64,000 nt of DNA from Hydrangea macrophylla (Eukaryota > Streptophyta > Magnoliopsida > Cornales > Hydrangeaceae): the NCBI GenBank assembly GCA_033977485.1, contig CM066987.1, positions 86,708,588 through 86,772,587 of the forward strand, read 5' to 3'. Position numbers and translations under genes: made by a program. Numbering within the stretch: position 1 is the first letter of the stretch; the number at the start of each line of letters is the position of its first letter. This document shows, in pieces, positions 48,225 through 59,409 of this stretch. A model generated the notes under the pieces. It was not told the origin of the DNA and searched no databases. It worked only from the letters and a program-made list of their open reading frames with translations.

Positions 48225-50271
48225 CTCCTGTTGTTTGTCTCGGTTTACCTTCTGATACAGTCAGTTATCTTCTCCTTGGTCATGTTTCTAATCATTTGTG
48301 GATTTCAGAGTCTCCGAATTATGCTCAGTATATGATTAATCACCCACCATTTTCACTGTAGCAAAAAGTCACTGTTCATTTATACTATTCACCCTTCTTT
48401 TGGCTTCCTCCTCTATCTCCAGAAGTTCTTCCTCTTCTTCTTCTTCTAGACGTTCAACTTCCAAACTGGAATACCTTTATGAATTTGACTACCTTCCAAA
48501 CGACCATAAGGTTCCTCTCACTGATCTCCCTTTCCTAAACCCTTATTCCACCTTTACCAAACCATCCACATCACTTACCAACACTGTCAAAAAGATCTTT
48601 TCTACACAGCCCCCTTCCTCTTTGAAAGAATACATCCAGGCGTCTAAGTTTGACTAGTGTTATATTCCAGCCACTGAGAATGAGCAGCTGATCAGTCTTG
48701 ATATTCCAGCCACCCTGGTTCCACTTTGGAAACAACATGGTTATACACATCTGCATTTTGGGGCAATTAGACTTGCTCTAAATTTCCATGGGAAAAAGGG
48801 ACTCCCAGTTGTCTCCCGAATTGCTTTACTTGATACAAGATTCCTCAAATATGAACATGCTTGTATTGTAACTGTCCAGACAACATTAAATTCTGGAACT
48901 GTGATCTTGACGTTCTTCCCAAATTTCAATATGCCATTACAAGATCCTTATCTTCTTTCAGCTTTGAAGGTACAAATCCAGATTGGTGGTGCTTATTCTG
49001 TCCATGACACATGTGCTACCACTTTACACTACCAGATGGCATACAGACTGCAAAGTCATGCTTTTGACATAAGCCAACCTTCAACCTACGATGAGGCCCT
49101 CTTTGTCAGCATTGATTCTGCCACACAAGCTTCATGTGTTCGTATTCCTAGGCAGATTTCTCGTGATGAGCTCATTAAGTTGTTACCAACCTCTTGGGTA
49201 ACTTCTTAAGAACAGCACAAGCGTCCATCTCAACCAGTACAACTTACAGACCCAGCTTTTACCACACAACAAGATGGTACTATTGAGATTTCATTCGCCA
49301 AACCAGAGACAAGTGACATAGATATCTTTCCTACACCAGTCAACATGATACAACCCGTTGACATATCAAATTTTGGAACAGGAAAGATTCCAATTCATTC
49401 ATTTGATGCATCAGGCCAGCCAATTTTCCACTTCCAAGATCCACTCACGGGACATAAGTTTTTTGACTATTGTGACTGTGATGACTGTTATTTTGAAGAA
49501 TTTTATGCTGATGATACTCTCTGCAAACCAAAGAAAAAATCCTCCCAACAAAATCTTCAGGCAAGATATGATTCTGGTGATACCAATGTTGGATTACTTG
49601 GAGAGCCTTCTGGGAAATTTGATTTCTATGTGCTCTACTCTGACAAGCCAATCCAACCAAAAATCAAAACCCTTTCTCTATGCAAACCTCCTCTTCCTTT
49701 CAGCCTACCCCCAGCTTCTCCCTCTCCAATCCCTTGTTATATGTTCGCCTCCTCATCTACCACCTTTGAAGAAGATTTTCCTCCTCTCCAATTCACCACT
49801 CCAGAAGACCAAATCAGGCATGAGCACAAAATTGTTCCTCCTACTGTCATTAATCCAGATGGAACAAAGAAACCAATCTCAGCTGCTGACGCAACCCTCA
49901 ATTGGCAATCAGCCAATGCTTGCCTCCAACAAATTGTCCAAACCCAAGCCACTCTGGACCAAAAGATGACTTCCCTTGAATGCTTGATCAGTGATCTTCA
50001 ACACAGGATAAAAGGTCTACATCATGAGCTTTTACACCTGGCACAGTCGATTAGTATTTACTCTTCGACTTTTGCACAAAATAAAGTAGAAATGAAACAT
50101 CTGAAAAATCAGCTACACTCTTTGCAGGCCCAAAACCAGTCTCATTTGTTGTATAAAGATCATTATCCCTACTCCTTTGATCCACAACTTTCTATACCTG
50201 GATATCCATTTTCTCCTGCCATATTACACCAACCACAACCCTTACCCTTTTCCCCTTCATCTACTGGATGA
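48225..50271 (+). pseudogene. Viral leader, movement protein and spacer (plus copy 3, decayed)
   Basis: Leader without promoter (48225-48399) is followed by the movement-protein N-terminus from TTG 48400, interrupted by TAG 48655. The core carries TAA 49207, where other copies read TAT (Tyr). The frame from 49345 continues through the Cys/Asp-rich stretch, coiled coil and Pro-rich spacer to TGA 50269, where other copies have GGA. The region is full length and co-linear with the genome; only point changes break it. Confidence 0.85.
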
Positions 50272-51958
50272 ATGTTTAACACAGCTGCATTTCTTCCAAA
50301 AGACCCTAAGCTAGCCAGACCAAAAAGAAAACCACCAGCACCAATCCCACAAGCAGTCTCTCCAGACCAACACCCTGCTTCCTCTTCACCATCCGATCCG
50401 GCCACCACGATGATTATTGAAGATCATTTTACCCCTGTTCACTCCAATCCACTCTCCACTTTACTCCACACCATGGCCACAAACACACCTTCCAATTCTA
50501 CTAATAAGTGTCCTAGCCCTCTCATTGATGAAGACACCTGGTCTTTATCAGCCACCGAACAAGACATGCTTCATCATTATATCTCTGATCTTCAAAAAGA
50601 AATCCAAACAGAGGTCAACATGGTGAAACCTGGATCCCCAAGAGTTGAAGAGGTCATTGATGAGGACCCTCCAATTGGCCTTGAGCCATCCATTTCCAAT
50701 CCACAGCAACCAATCGATTCTCCTTTTTCCAGTACCCCAAATCAAGGATTTTCATTTAATAATATTCCTCCTTCCAAATGGCTTGACAAATTATATGAGC
50801 TTCATGCATGGTGCACTGCTGAACTTTTGCAGATGGGTTCTACAACCCGCACAGTGATCGCCAAATGTTTATCCAGATTCCATGTCCGTCTGCGCCAATG
50901 GTACATTAGTCTTGGCGAATATAGACAACTTCAGCTGGTACAAATGCCTTCCATTGATGATTTCCTGCACATAATCCATAATGAATTTCTTGGAGCCCCA
51001 GACATCCACAAAGACCAAGCTCGTGAGGACTATCTTCGGATGAAATGTTGTTCATTCAAAAGGCACGACTTAGAAAAGCATTATGAAAAGATGACTAAAT
51101 TATTCTACTTTTTTGGTGGAATTGATGATGTCAATTTGAAGCAAGCTTTTCTCACTTCAGTGTCAGAGCCCCATGGCACCGAAACTGCTCGTCTTTTCCA
51201 AATAAAAGGCAAACAAATTGCACAAGCATCCCTTGGAAAAATGTATCAACATGTTCTACTTGCTCTTGACAAACTCTGTAATCAACAAAAATTCTTAACA
51301 TTTCATGATCAGGGCAAGATGCTGGGAAATTCTTGTGCTCATCCAGACCTTTTCATTAAGTGCAAAGAAAAAAGCTGCAGTTGCCAAGTCTCCTCCAAAA
51401 AATCCAAACATTTTCAGAAGCATACATTTGACTCACCCAACTTGTTCCAGAAGAAGAAAATACGGATATCGAATCAGTATTTTCCATGGATGATGAGCCA
51501 CATGATGAAACGATACTGGCTCTTGCACTCCCCGCTGATCCTTCTGAATATGAGGAGTTTAGTCCAGAAGAAGATATTGATCTTTTTTATGTTGATACCT
51601 ATCATGACATCCATTATATCTCCCCAGATTCTATCACTCTTGTTTAGCCCCTTGCTAAGGTTACTATTATCCCTGCAAAATATGACAAGCCAATATCTGT
51701 CATAGCTTTCTTTGATACTGGAGCAGCAGCCTCTATCATTAATCCCTCCATCCTTCCCCGATCTCACTGGCGAACATGCTTCAAACCTTTCAAGGCTACA
51801 AATGGAGAAAATTTTGTGATCACCCTCATCAGCAAACCAATCATTATCCAGCTATTCCCAGGATACTCCATTAAGCATAGTGTTTATGGTTCTGACCTTC
51901 CTGGAAAAGATCTCCTAATTGGTTTTGATATACTTCAGTCACTCAAAAGAGTAACATA
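50272..51958 (+). pseudogene. Viral spacer, capsid and protease (plus copy 3)
   Basis: The Pro-rich spacer is followed by capsid from about 50880 (WYISLGEYRQLQLVQ, IHNEFLGAPDIHKDQ, REDYLRMKC). A deletion near 51440 has removed the zinc knuckle present at 18408-18458; the minus copy lacks it at the matching place near 59740 too. The frame changes there. The acidic linker and protease (FFDTGAAASIINPSIL, about 51712-51757) follow in another frame, after TAG 51645. The segment ends at TAG 51956, the same TGG-to-TAG change as at 19016. Confidence 0.82.
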
Positions 51959-53445
51959 GGTACGAAAAGGGCTCAGATACAAGTACTTCTTCCTGCCATG
52001 GGCATCTCAACTTAACCTTTTCACCCTTGAAGCCTTCTTACCAATCCAACAAGAAATCATTACCCATTCTTGTGCAGAAACCCATTCTGAATTTCTTACC
52101 AAATGCTCTCATCCTTTGTGGACTAACTCTGATTTCTTCATATCCCTTCCTTTAAAAAAGAATGAGGACATCAATCCCACCAAAGCCAGCCATCAAGGAA
52201 TGAATCCTGATCATTACCAACTTGCTCTAGCCGAAGTTGCCCAACTACAGAAGGAAGGCCTCATCGAAAATACCACCTCCCAATGGGCATGTGAAGCTTT
52301 CTATGTTAACAAAAGAGCATAACAGGTTTGTGGAAAACTTTGCCTTGTCATAAATTACCAACCCCTCAACCATTTTCTTCATGATGACAAGTTCCCACTT
52401 CCACGGCGCCACAACCTTCTTTCCCAATTAACCAAAGCCCACATATTTTCAAAATTTGATCTTAAAGCCGGTTTTTGGCAACTTGGGATTCACCCAGATG
52501 AACGACCCAAAGCAGGGTTTTGTCTCCCCGATCACTACTTTCATTGGACAGTCATGCCCTTTGGCCTGAAAATAGCCCCTTCACTCTTCCAAAAGGCCAT
52601 GATTCGGATTTTTGAGCCTATCCTCTCTTCTTCCTTAATTTACATTGATGATATACTCCTCTTTTCATCAGACCCAGATTCCCATGCCTTACTCCTGTAA
52701 AAATTCCATTCTTTGGTAAAGAAACATGGCATAATGTTGTCACAGAAAAAGATGGTGATTGGAGTTTCCTCAGTTGACTTTTTGGGTTTGAATATTTCTA
52801 AAGGAAAGTATACTCTGCAGCCCCACATTGCCATCTGACTTGAGCATTTTCCAGATTCTAACCTATCTTTGAAGCAAATCCAACAATTCCTGGGCATCAT
52901 CAACTACATGGCAGACTTTATCCCACACTTTGCCCAACATAGGCAAACTTTCTTTGCTTCTCAAGAAAAATGCTCCACCTTTGTCAACCCAATCCACACA
53001 TGCAGTACAAGCACTTAAACAGTTGGCCCATACTCTCCCCCCTTAGAAAATTCCTTCCACTGGAAGACGAATTTTACAAACTGATGCTTCTGATCTTTAT
53101 TGGGGAGCAGTATTACTACAACAAGAACCAGATGGAACCAGGAGTATTTGCTGTTACAAAAGTGGAGCTTTCACCACAGCAGAATTACATTACCATTCTA
53201 CCTACAAAGAAATTCGAGCCATCATGAAAGCAATTAACAAGTTCAAATTCCACCTCATTGGCCATCATTTTCTTATCAAAACCGATCTTATGAGCTTTCG
53301 TCACATGCTCAGATTCAAGCAAAAAGCCCTTTCCCCCACTCAGTTACTCGGATGGGCAAACTGGTTCTCTCAGTGGAGTTTTGAAGTTGTTCACATAAAA
53401 GGAAAAAATAACGTCCTTGCAGACTTCCTTTCTAGGCTCAAAAAG
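51959..53445 (+). pseudogene. Viral RT and RNase H (plus copy 3)
   Basis: RT reads HYQLALAEVAQLQKEGLIE, then TAA 52319, MPFGLKIAPSLFQKA and YIDDILLF (about 52643-52666), then TAA 52698 and a TGA near 52837. RNase H follows from about 53050 with TDASDLYWGAVLLQQ in one frame and, after frame changes, ADFLSRL (about 53420) in the 53224-54063 frame. The RT active site is intact, but several stops and indels make it inactive. Confidence 0.85.
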
Positions 53446-54257
53446 GAAATAAATCCTATTTCCATTCCATTTATTCGAGTTTTTGAACATGGAGAATCCT
53501 CTGCTCCACATCCCCCAAATCAAGAGAATTTAGAATCTTCTATCCTTGCTATGCCCATTCATATCCAGCATTCCCTTCTCGAAACCACTCTCATCTCCCG
53601 TAGTACTGAAAGCCTTCACTCTTTTTTCAAGCTTTATGTCTCCAGATATGGCCTTGATGCTGGACCTTTGCTCTCACTCCCCTTTCACCCTGTTTACCCT
53701 TTCGTCACCTTACTACATTTTAACCATGTTTTTCAGCACAGCTTCCCCCTTGAGGCCTATTTACTTCTATGGTATTCGACCAATCTCTACACCATTGGCA
53801 TTGTATTCAACAAATGTCTTTTGCTGAGATATTTTGCCCAGTCCCAAATGCTTTACCCAGAAGAACATCTGGAAACTTCACCACAAGGAGAAACCACCAT
53901 CCACAGAATTCCCACCACTGATATTCTTACAGGAGTCCAAGATCCCCTTGCTTTTGAAAATGAATACACATTCCATTGGTTACAAACCCAGCTTTGTCTC
54001 GTGAAACAGGTTGAACCTACAAGTGTCCCCCAAGAACTGTTACATAAAGACACTTGTACATAGCACAACATTGGATTATATACCTTAAATTACTGTCAAT
54101 TATTTCGCAGCATCCTTGTAGACTTTCATGACCAATATAGATGGGACACCTCACATCCTGATCATCCGATGTATAGAGTTCACCTACTTCTTTATCCTAC
54201 CAGACGCACAACAGGGATATGGGACCCAGATTCCTCAGAAAATGACACTGATGACTA
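53446..54257 (+). pseudogene. Viral polyprotein C-terminal region (plus copy 3)
   Basis: About 280 residues after RNase H, with SAPHPPNQENLESS, a hydrophobic aromatic stretch and VEPTSVPQELLHKDTCT. A deletion near 53863 removes about 145 bp kept in the minus copy (57190-57315). TAG at 54061 stands where others have TGG. The segment ends DSSENDTDD at 54257. No known domain recognised. Confidence 0.75.
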
Positions 54258-54828
54258 GTACTACGCAATTATGCAGTTATTTATACAGTGTATAATAGTG
54301 TGCTCTGTCTGTACTTTCACTTTCACGTGTTGTAACAGTGTGGAATAGTATTGTAACAGTGTATAATAGTGTGCTTTGTCTGTACTTTTACTTTTACGTG
54401 TTGTAACAATGTGTAATAGTATTATAACAGTGTATAATAGTGTGTTTTGTCTGTACTTTTACTTTCACGTGGTGTAACAGTGTTAAATAGTATGCTTTGT
54501 CTGCTTTCTGCTTTTACTCTTTGGAAGAACTCCCTTTTGCTCTATAAAAAGGAGCAGTATCATCCATTTGAGGGCAGAGGTTTTAGAAGTTTGAAATAAA
54601 ATCTTCCTTCTGTGTAATATTTCTCTACTATCTTCCTTCTGTGTGACTTTAATATATCTCTACTATCTTCCTTCTGTGTGACTGTAATATTTGATATTTC
54701 TCTACTATCTTCCTTCTGTGTGACTGTAATATTTGATATTTCTCTACTATCTTCCTTCTGTGTGACTGTAATATTACTGTAATATTTGATATTTCTCTAC
54801 TATCTGCCTTCTGTGTGACTGTAATATT
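54258..54828 (+). promoter_or_regulatory. Viral promoter and leader repeats (plus copy 3)
   Basis: Three ~72-bp repeats carry CACGTG at 54324-54329 and 54466-54471; the middle one reads TACGTG. TATA box TATAAAAAGG is at 54543-54552 and AATAAA at 54595-54600. From 54601 to 54828 a unit with TTTCTCTACTATCTTCCTTCTGTGTGAC is repeated about five to six times, longer than in the copy at 20693-20840. Confidence 0.75.
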
Positions 54829-54840
54829 TGGTATCAGAGC
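54829..54840 (+). promoter_or_regulatory. Viral primer binding site (plus copy 3)
   Basis: TGGTATCAGAGC, identical to 20844-20855. Confidence 0.85.
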
Positions 54841-55989
54841 TATGTCTAGCTAATTTTATCCTGGGGTGATTAATCTTTACTATACAGTTCTCGAGTCTAT
54901 GAACTTTAGGAATGTATGCTCTATGGCTGCCTCTCATGAGGATCCTCCATATCAGAAACTCCTTATGTTTTTGTCTTCTGTGTGAAGTCTTTGGGTCTAA
55001 GCTGTTGATAATAGTCTGTAGAAGATAATAGTACCTTGAGCCTCGCTGTTGTTTGTCTTAGTTTACCTTCTGATACAGTCAGTTATCTTCTCCTTGGTCA
55101 TGTTTCTAATCCTTAGTGGATTTCTAATCCTTGGTCACTGTTTATTTTTACTATTCACCCTTCTCATGGCTTCCTCCTCTATCTCCAGAAGTTCTTCTTC
55201 TTCTTCTTCTTCTTCTTCTTCTTCTTCTTCTAGACGTTCAACTCCCAAACTGGAATACCTTTATGAATTTGACTACCTTCCAGACGACCATAAGGTTCCT
55301 CTTACTGATCTCCCTTTCCTAAACCCTTATTCCACCTTTACCAAACCATCCACATCACTTACTACCACCATCAAAAAGATCTTTTCTACACCACGCCCTT
55401 CCTCTTTGAAAGAATACATCCAGGCGTATCAGTTTGACTAGTGTTATATTCCAGCCACTAAGAATGAGCAGCTGATCAGTCTTGATATTCCAGCCACCCT
55501 GGTCCCACTTTGGAAACAACATGGTTATACACATCTGCATTTTGGGGTAATTAGACTTGCTCTAAATTTCCATGGGAAAAAGGGACTCCCAGTTGTCTCC
55601 CGAATTGCTTTACTTGATACAAGATTCCTCAAATATGAACATGCTTGTATTGCAACGGTCCAGACAATATTAAATTTTGGAACTGTGATCTTGACGTTCT
55701 TCCCAAATTTCAATATGCCATTACAAGATCCTTGTCTTCTTTCAGCTTTGAAGGTACAAATCCAAATTGGTGGCACTTCTTTTGTCCATGACACTTATGC
55801 TGCCACTTTACACTACCAGATGGCATACAGACTGCAAAATCATGCTTTTGACATAAGCCAACCTTCAACCTATGATGAGGCCCTCTTTGTCAGCATTGAT
55901 TCTGCCACACAAGCTTCATGTGTTCATATTCCCTGGCAGATTTCTCGTGATGAGCTCATTAAGTTGTTACCAACCTCTTGGGTAACTTC
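54841..55989 (+). pseudogene. Viral leader and movement protein (plus copy 4), cut by inversion
   Basis: The leader runs to ATG 55166, which is intact here. The poly-Ser run is longer (about 12 TTC codons). TAG 55439 stops the frame where the copy at 21233 has CAG. The core continues (FFPNFNMPLQDP) to SWVTS at 55989, where the sequence turns into minus-strand protease/RT. Confidence 0.8.
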
Positions 55990-56344
55990 ATGGCTGGCTT
56001 TGGTGGGATTGATGTCCTCATTCTTTTTGAAAGGAAGGGATATAAACAAATCAGGGTTAGTCCACAAAGGATGAGATCATTTGGTAAGAAATTCAGAATG
56101 GGTTTCTGCACAAGAATGGGTAATGATTTCTTGTTGGATTGGCAAGAAGGCTTTAAGGGTGAAAAGGTTAGGTTCAAGACTAATGTACCATTGGCGCAGA
56201 CGGCCATGGAATCTGGATAAATATTTGGCGATCACTGTGCGGGTAGTAGAACCCATCTGCAAAAGTTCAGCAGTGCACCATGCATGAAGCTCATATAATT
56301 TGTCAAGTCATTTGGAAAGAGGAATATTATCAAATGAAAATCCT
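55990..56344 (-). pseudogene. Viral fragments (protease-RT linker and capsid) on the minus strand
   Basis: 55990-56174 matches the minus-strand RT N-terminal linker also found at 58978-59155. It is joined near 56174 to minus-strand capsid start (56175-56344), as at 60245-60418. At about 56345 capsid sequence joins leader repeats. Each join keeps the minus orientation, so the segment looks like a deletion-ridden copy. Confidence 0.75.
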
Positions 56345-56789
56345 ACACAAAAGGAAGATAGTAGAGAAATATTACACAGAAGGAAGAAATATTACAGTCA
56401 CAGTCATGAAAGAACCGCAGTAGGAATATAGAACCAAAAAGGAAGATTTTATTTCAAACTTCTCAAACCTCTACCCTCAAATGGATGATACTGCCCCTTT
56501 TTATAGAGCAAAAGGGAGCTCTTCCAAAGAGTAAAAGTAGAAAGCAGACAAAGCATACTATTTAACACTATTACACCACGTGAAAGTAAAAGTACAGACA
56601 AAGCACACTATTATACACTGTTACAATACTATTACACACTGTTACAACACGTGAAAGTAAAAGTACAGACAAAGCACACTATTATACACTTTTACAATAC
56701 TATTACACACTGTTACAACACGTGAACGTGAAAGTACAGATAGAGCACACTATTACACAATGTATAAATAACTGCATAATTGCGAAGAA
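56345..56789 (-). promoter_or_regulatory. Viral promoter (minus copy 2), PBS missing
   Basis: On the minus strand: ~72-bp repeats (56755-56575), one with CACGTG near 56646, TATA box TATAAAAAGG at 56505-56496 and AATAAA at 56453-56448. About 40 bp of unmatched sequence (56400-56440) interrupt the leader repeats. No primer binding site is left. Confidence 0.7.
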
Positions 56790-58130
56790 CTAGTCATCAG
56801 TGTCATTTTCTGAGGAATCTGGGTCCTATATCCCTGTTGTGCGTCTGGTAGGATAAAGAAGCAGGTGAACTCTATACATCGGATGATCAGGATGTGAGGT
56901 GTCCCATCCATATTGGTCATGAAAGTCTGTAAGGATGCTACGAAATAATTGATAGTAATCTAAGGGATATAATCCAATGTTGTGCCATGTACAAGTGTCT
57001 TTATGTAACAGTTCTTGGGGGACACTTGTAGGTTCAACCTGATTCACGAGACAAAGCTGGGTTTGTAACCAATGGAATGTGTATTCATTTTCAAAAGCAA
57101 GGGGATCTTGGACTCCTGTAAGAATACTAGTGGTGGGAATTCTGTGGATGGTGGTTTTTCCTTGTGGTGAAGTTTCCAGATGTTCTCTGAAAGAAAAAAG
57201 GATAATGCAGTGTTTCCACGAGTTTTGACATAAGAGGTTTTGCCAATATGAAAATTCTCCAAATAACAGGAACCATTTTGCAAGGAAAAATGACTTTTGT
57301 GTGACTTCTGGGTAAAGCATTTGGGACTGGGCAAAATATCTCAGCAAAAGACATTTGTTAAACACAATGCCAATGGTGTAGAGATTGGCCGAATACCATA
57401 GAAGTAAATAGGCCTCAAGGGGGAAGCTGTGCTGAAAAACATGGTTAAAATGTAGTAAGGTGAGGAAAGGGTAAACAGGGTGAAAGGGGAGTGAGAGCAA
57501 AGGTCCAGCATCAAGGCTATATCTGGAGACATAAAACTTGAGAAAAGAGTGAAGGCTTTCAGTACTACGGGAGATGAGAGTGGTTTCGAGAAGGGAATGC
57601 TGGATATGAATGGGCATAGCAAGGATAGAAGATTCTAAATTCTCTTGATCTGGGGGATGTGGAGCAGAGGATTCTCCATGTTCAAAAACTCCAATAAATG
57701 GAATGGAAATAGGATTTATTTCCTTTTTGAGCCTAGAAAGGAAGTCTGTAAGGACGTTAATTTTTGCTTTTATGTGAACAGCTTCAAAACTCCACTGAGA
57801 GAACCAGTTTGACCATCTGAGTAACTGAGTGGGGGGAAGGGCTTTTTGCTTGAATCTGAGCATGTGAGGAAAGCTCATAAGATCGGTTTCGATAAGAAAA
57901 TGATGGCCAATGAGGTGGAATTTGAACTTGTCAATTGCTTTCATGATGGCTCGAATTTCTTTTTAGGTAGAATGGTAATGTAATTCTGTTGTGGTGAAAG
58001 CTCCACTTTTGTAACCGCAAATACTCCTGGTTCCATCTGGTTCTTGTTGTAGTAATACTGCTCCCCAATAAAGATCAGAAGCATCAGTTTGTAAAATCCG
58101 TCTTCCAGTGGAAGGAATTTTCAAAGGGGG
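56790..58130 (-). pseudogene. Viral RNase H and C-terminal region (minus copy 2)
   Basis: The minus strand reads RNase H from TDASDLYWGAVLLQQ (about 58100) to TDFLSRL, with TAA near 57965. It then runs uninterrupted through the 300-residue C-terminal region to TAG 56826, where others have TGG, and the original stop at 56790. This is the most complete copy of the C-terminal region. Confidence 0.82.
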
Positions 58131-59409
58131 GAGAGTATGGGCCACCTGTTTTAGTGCTTGTACTGCCTGTGTGGATTGGGTTGACCAAGGTGGAGCATTT
58201 TTCTTGAGAAGCAAAGAAAGTGTTTGCCTATGTTGGGCAAGGTGTGGGATAAAGTCTGCCATGTAGTTGATGATGCCCAGGAATTGTTGGATTTGCTTCA
58301 AAGATAGGTTAGAATCTGGAAAATGCTCAAGTTGGCTGGCAATGTGGGGCTGCAGAGTATTCTTTCCTTTAGAAATATTCAAACCCAAAAAGTCAACTGA
58401 GGAAACTCCAATCACCATCTTTTTCTGTGATAGCATTATGCCATGTTTCTTTACCAAAGAATGGAATTTTTGCAGGAGTAAGGCATGGGAATCTGGGTTT
58501 GATGAAAAGAGGAGTATATCATCAATGTAAATTAGGGAAGAAGAGAGGATAGGCTCAAAAATTCGAATCATGGCCTTTTGGAAGAGTGAAGGGGCTGTTT
58601 TCAGGCCAAAGGGCATGACTGTCCAATGAAAGTGGTGATCGGTGAGACAAAACCCTGTTTTGGGTCGTTCATCTGGGTGAATCCCAAGTTGCCAAAAACC
58701 GGCTTTGAGATCAAATTTTGAAACTATGTGGGCTTTGGTTAATTGGGAAAGAAGGTTGTGGCGCCGTGGAAGTGGGAACTTGTCATCATGAAGAAAATGG
58801 TTGAGGGGTTTGATAATTTATGACAAGGCGAAGTTTTCCATGAACCTGTTCTGCTCTTTTGCTAACATAGAAAGCTTCACATGCCCATTGGGAGGTGGTA
58901 TTTTCGATGAGGCCTTCCTTCTGTAGTTGGGCAACTTCGGCTAGAGCAAGTTGGTAATGATCAGGATTCATTCCTTGATGGCTGGCTTTGGTGGGATTGA
59001 TGTCCTCATTCTTTTCGAAAGGAAGGGATATGAAGAAATCAAGGTTAGTCCACAAAGGATGAGAGCATTTGGTAAGAAATTCAGAATGGGTTTCTGCACA
59101 AGAATGGGTAATGGTTTCTTGTTGGATTGGCAAGAAGACTTCAAGGGTGAAAAGGTTAGGTTGAGATGCCCATGGCAGGAAGAAGTGCTTGTATCTGAGC
59201 CCTTTTCGTACCCATGTTACTCTTGTGAGTGACTGAAGTATATCAAAACCAATTAGGAGATCTTTTCCAGGAAGGTCAGAGCCATAAACACTATGCTTAA
59301 TGGAGTATCCTGGGAATAGTTGGATAATGATTGGTTTGCTGATGAGGGTGATCACAAATTTTTCTCCATTTGCAGCCTTGAAAGGTTTGAAGCATGTTCG
59401 CCAGTGAGA
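58131..59409 (-). pseudogene. Viral RT (minus copy 2)
   Basis: Minus-strand RT with LRLVINYQTPQPF, MPFGLKTAPSLFQKA (58616 onward) and YIDDILLF (about 58520). The 59355-58786 frame covers the protease C-terminus (YGSDLPGKDLLIGFDILQSLTRVTWVR) and RT fingers; TGG is intact here where plus copies have TAG. A frame change near 58800 separates it from the 58616-57963 frame. Confidence 0.85.
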
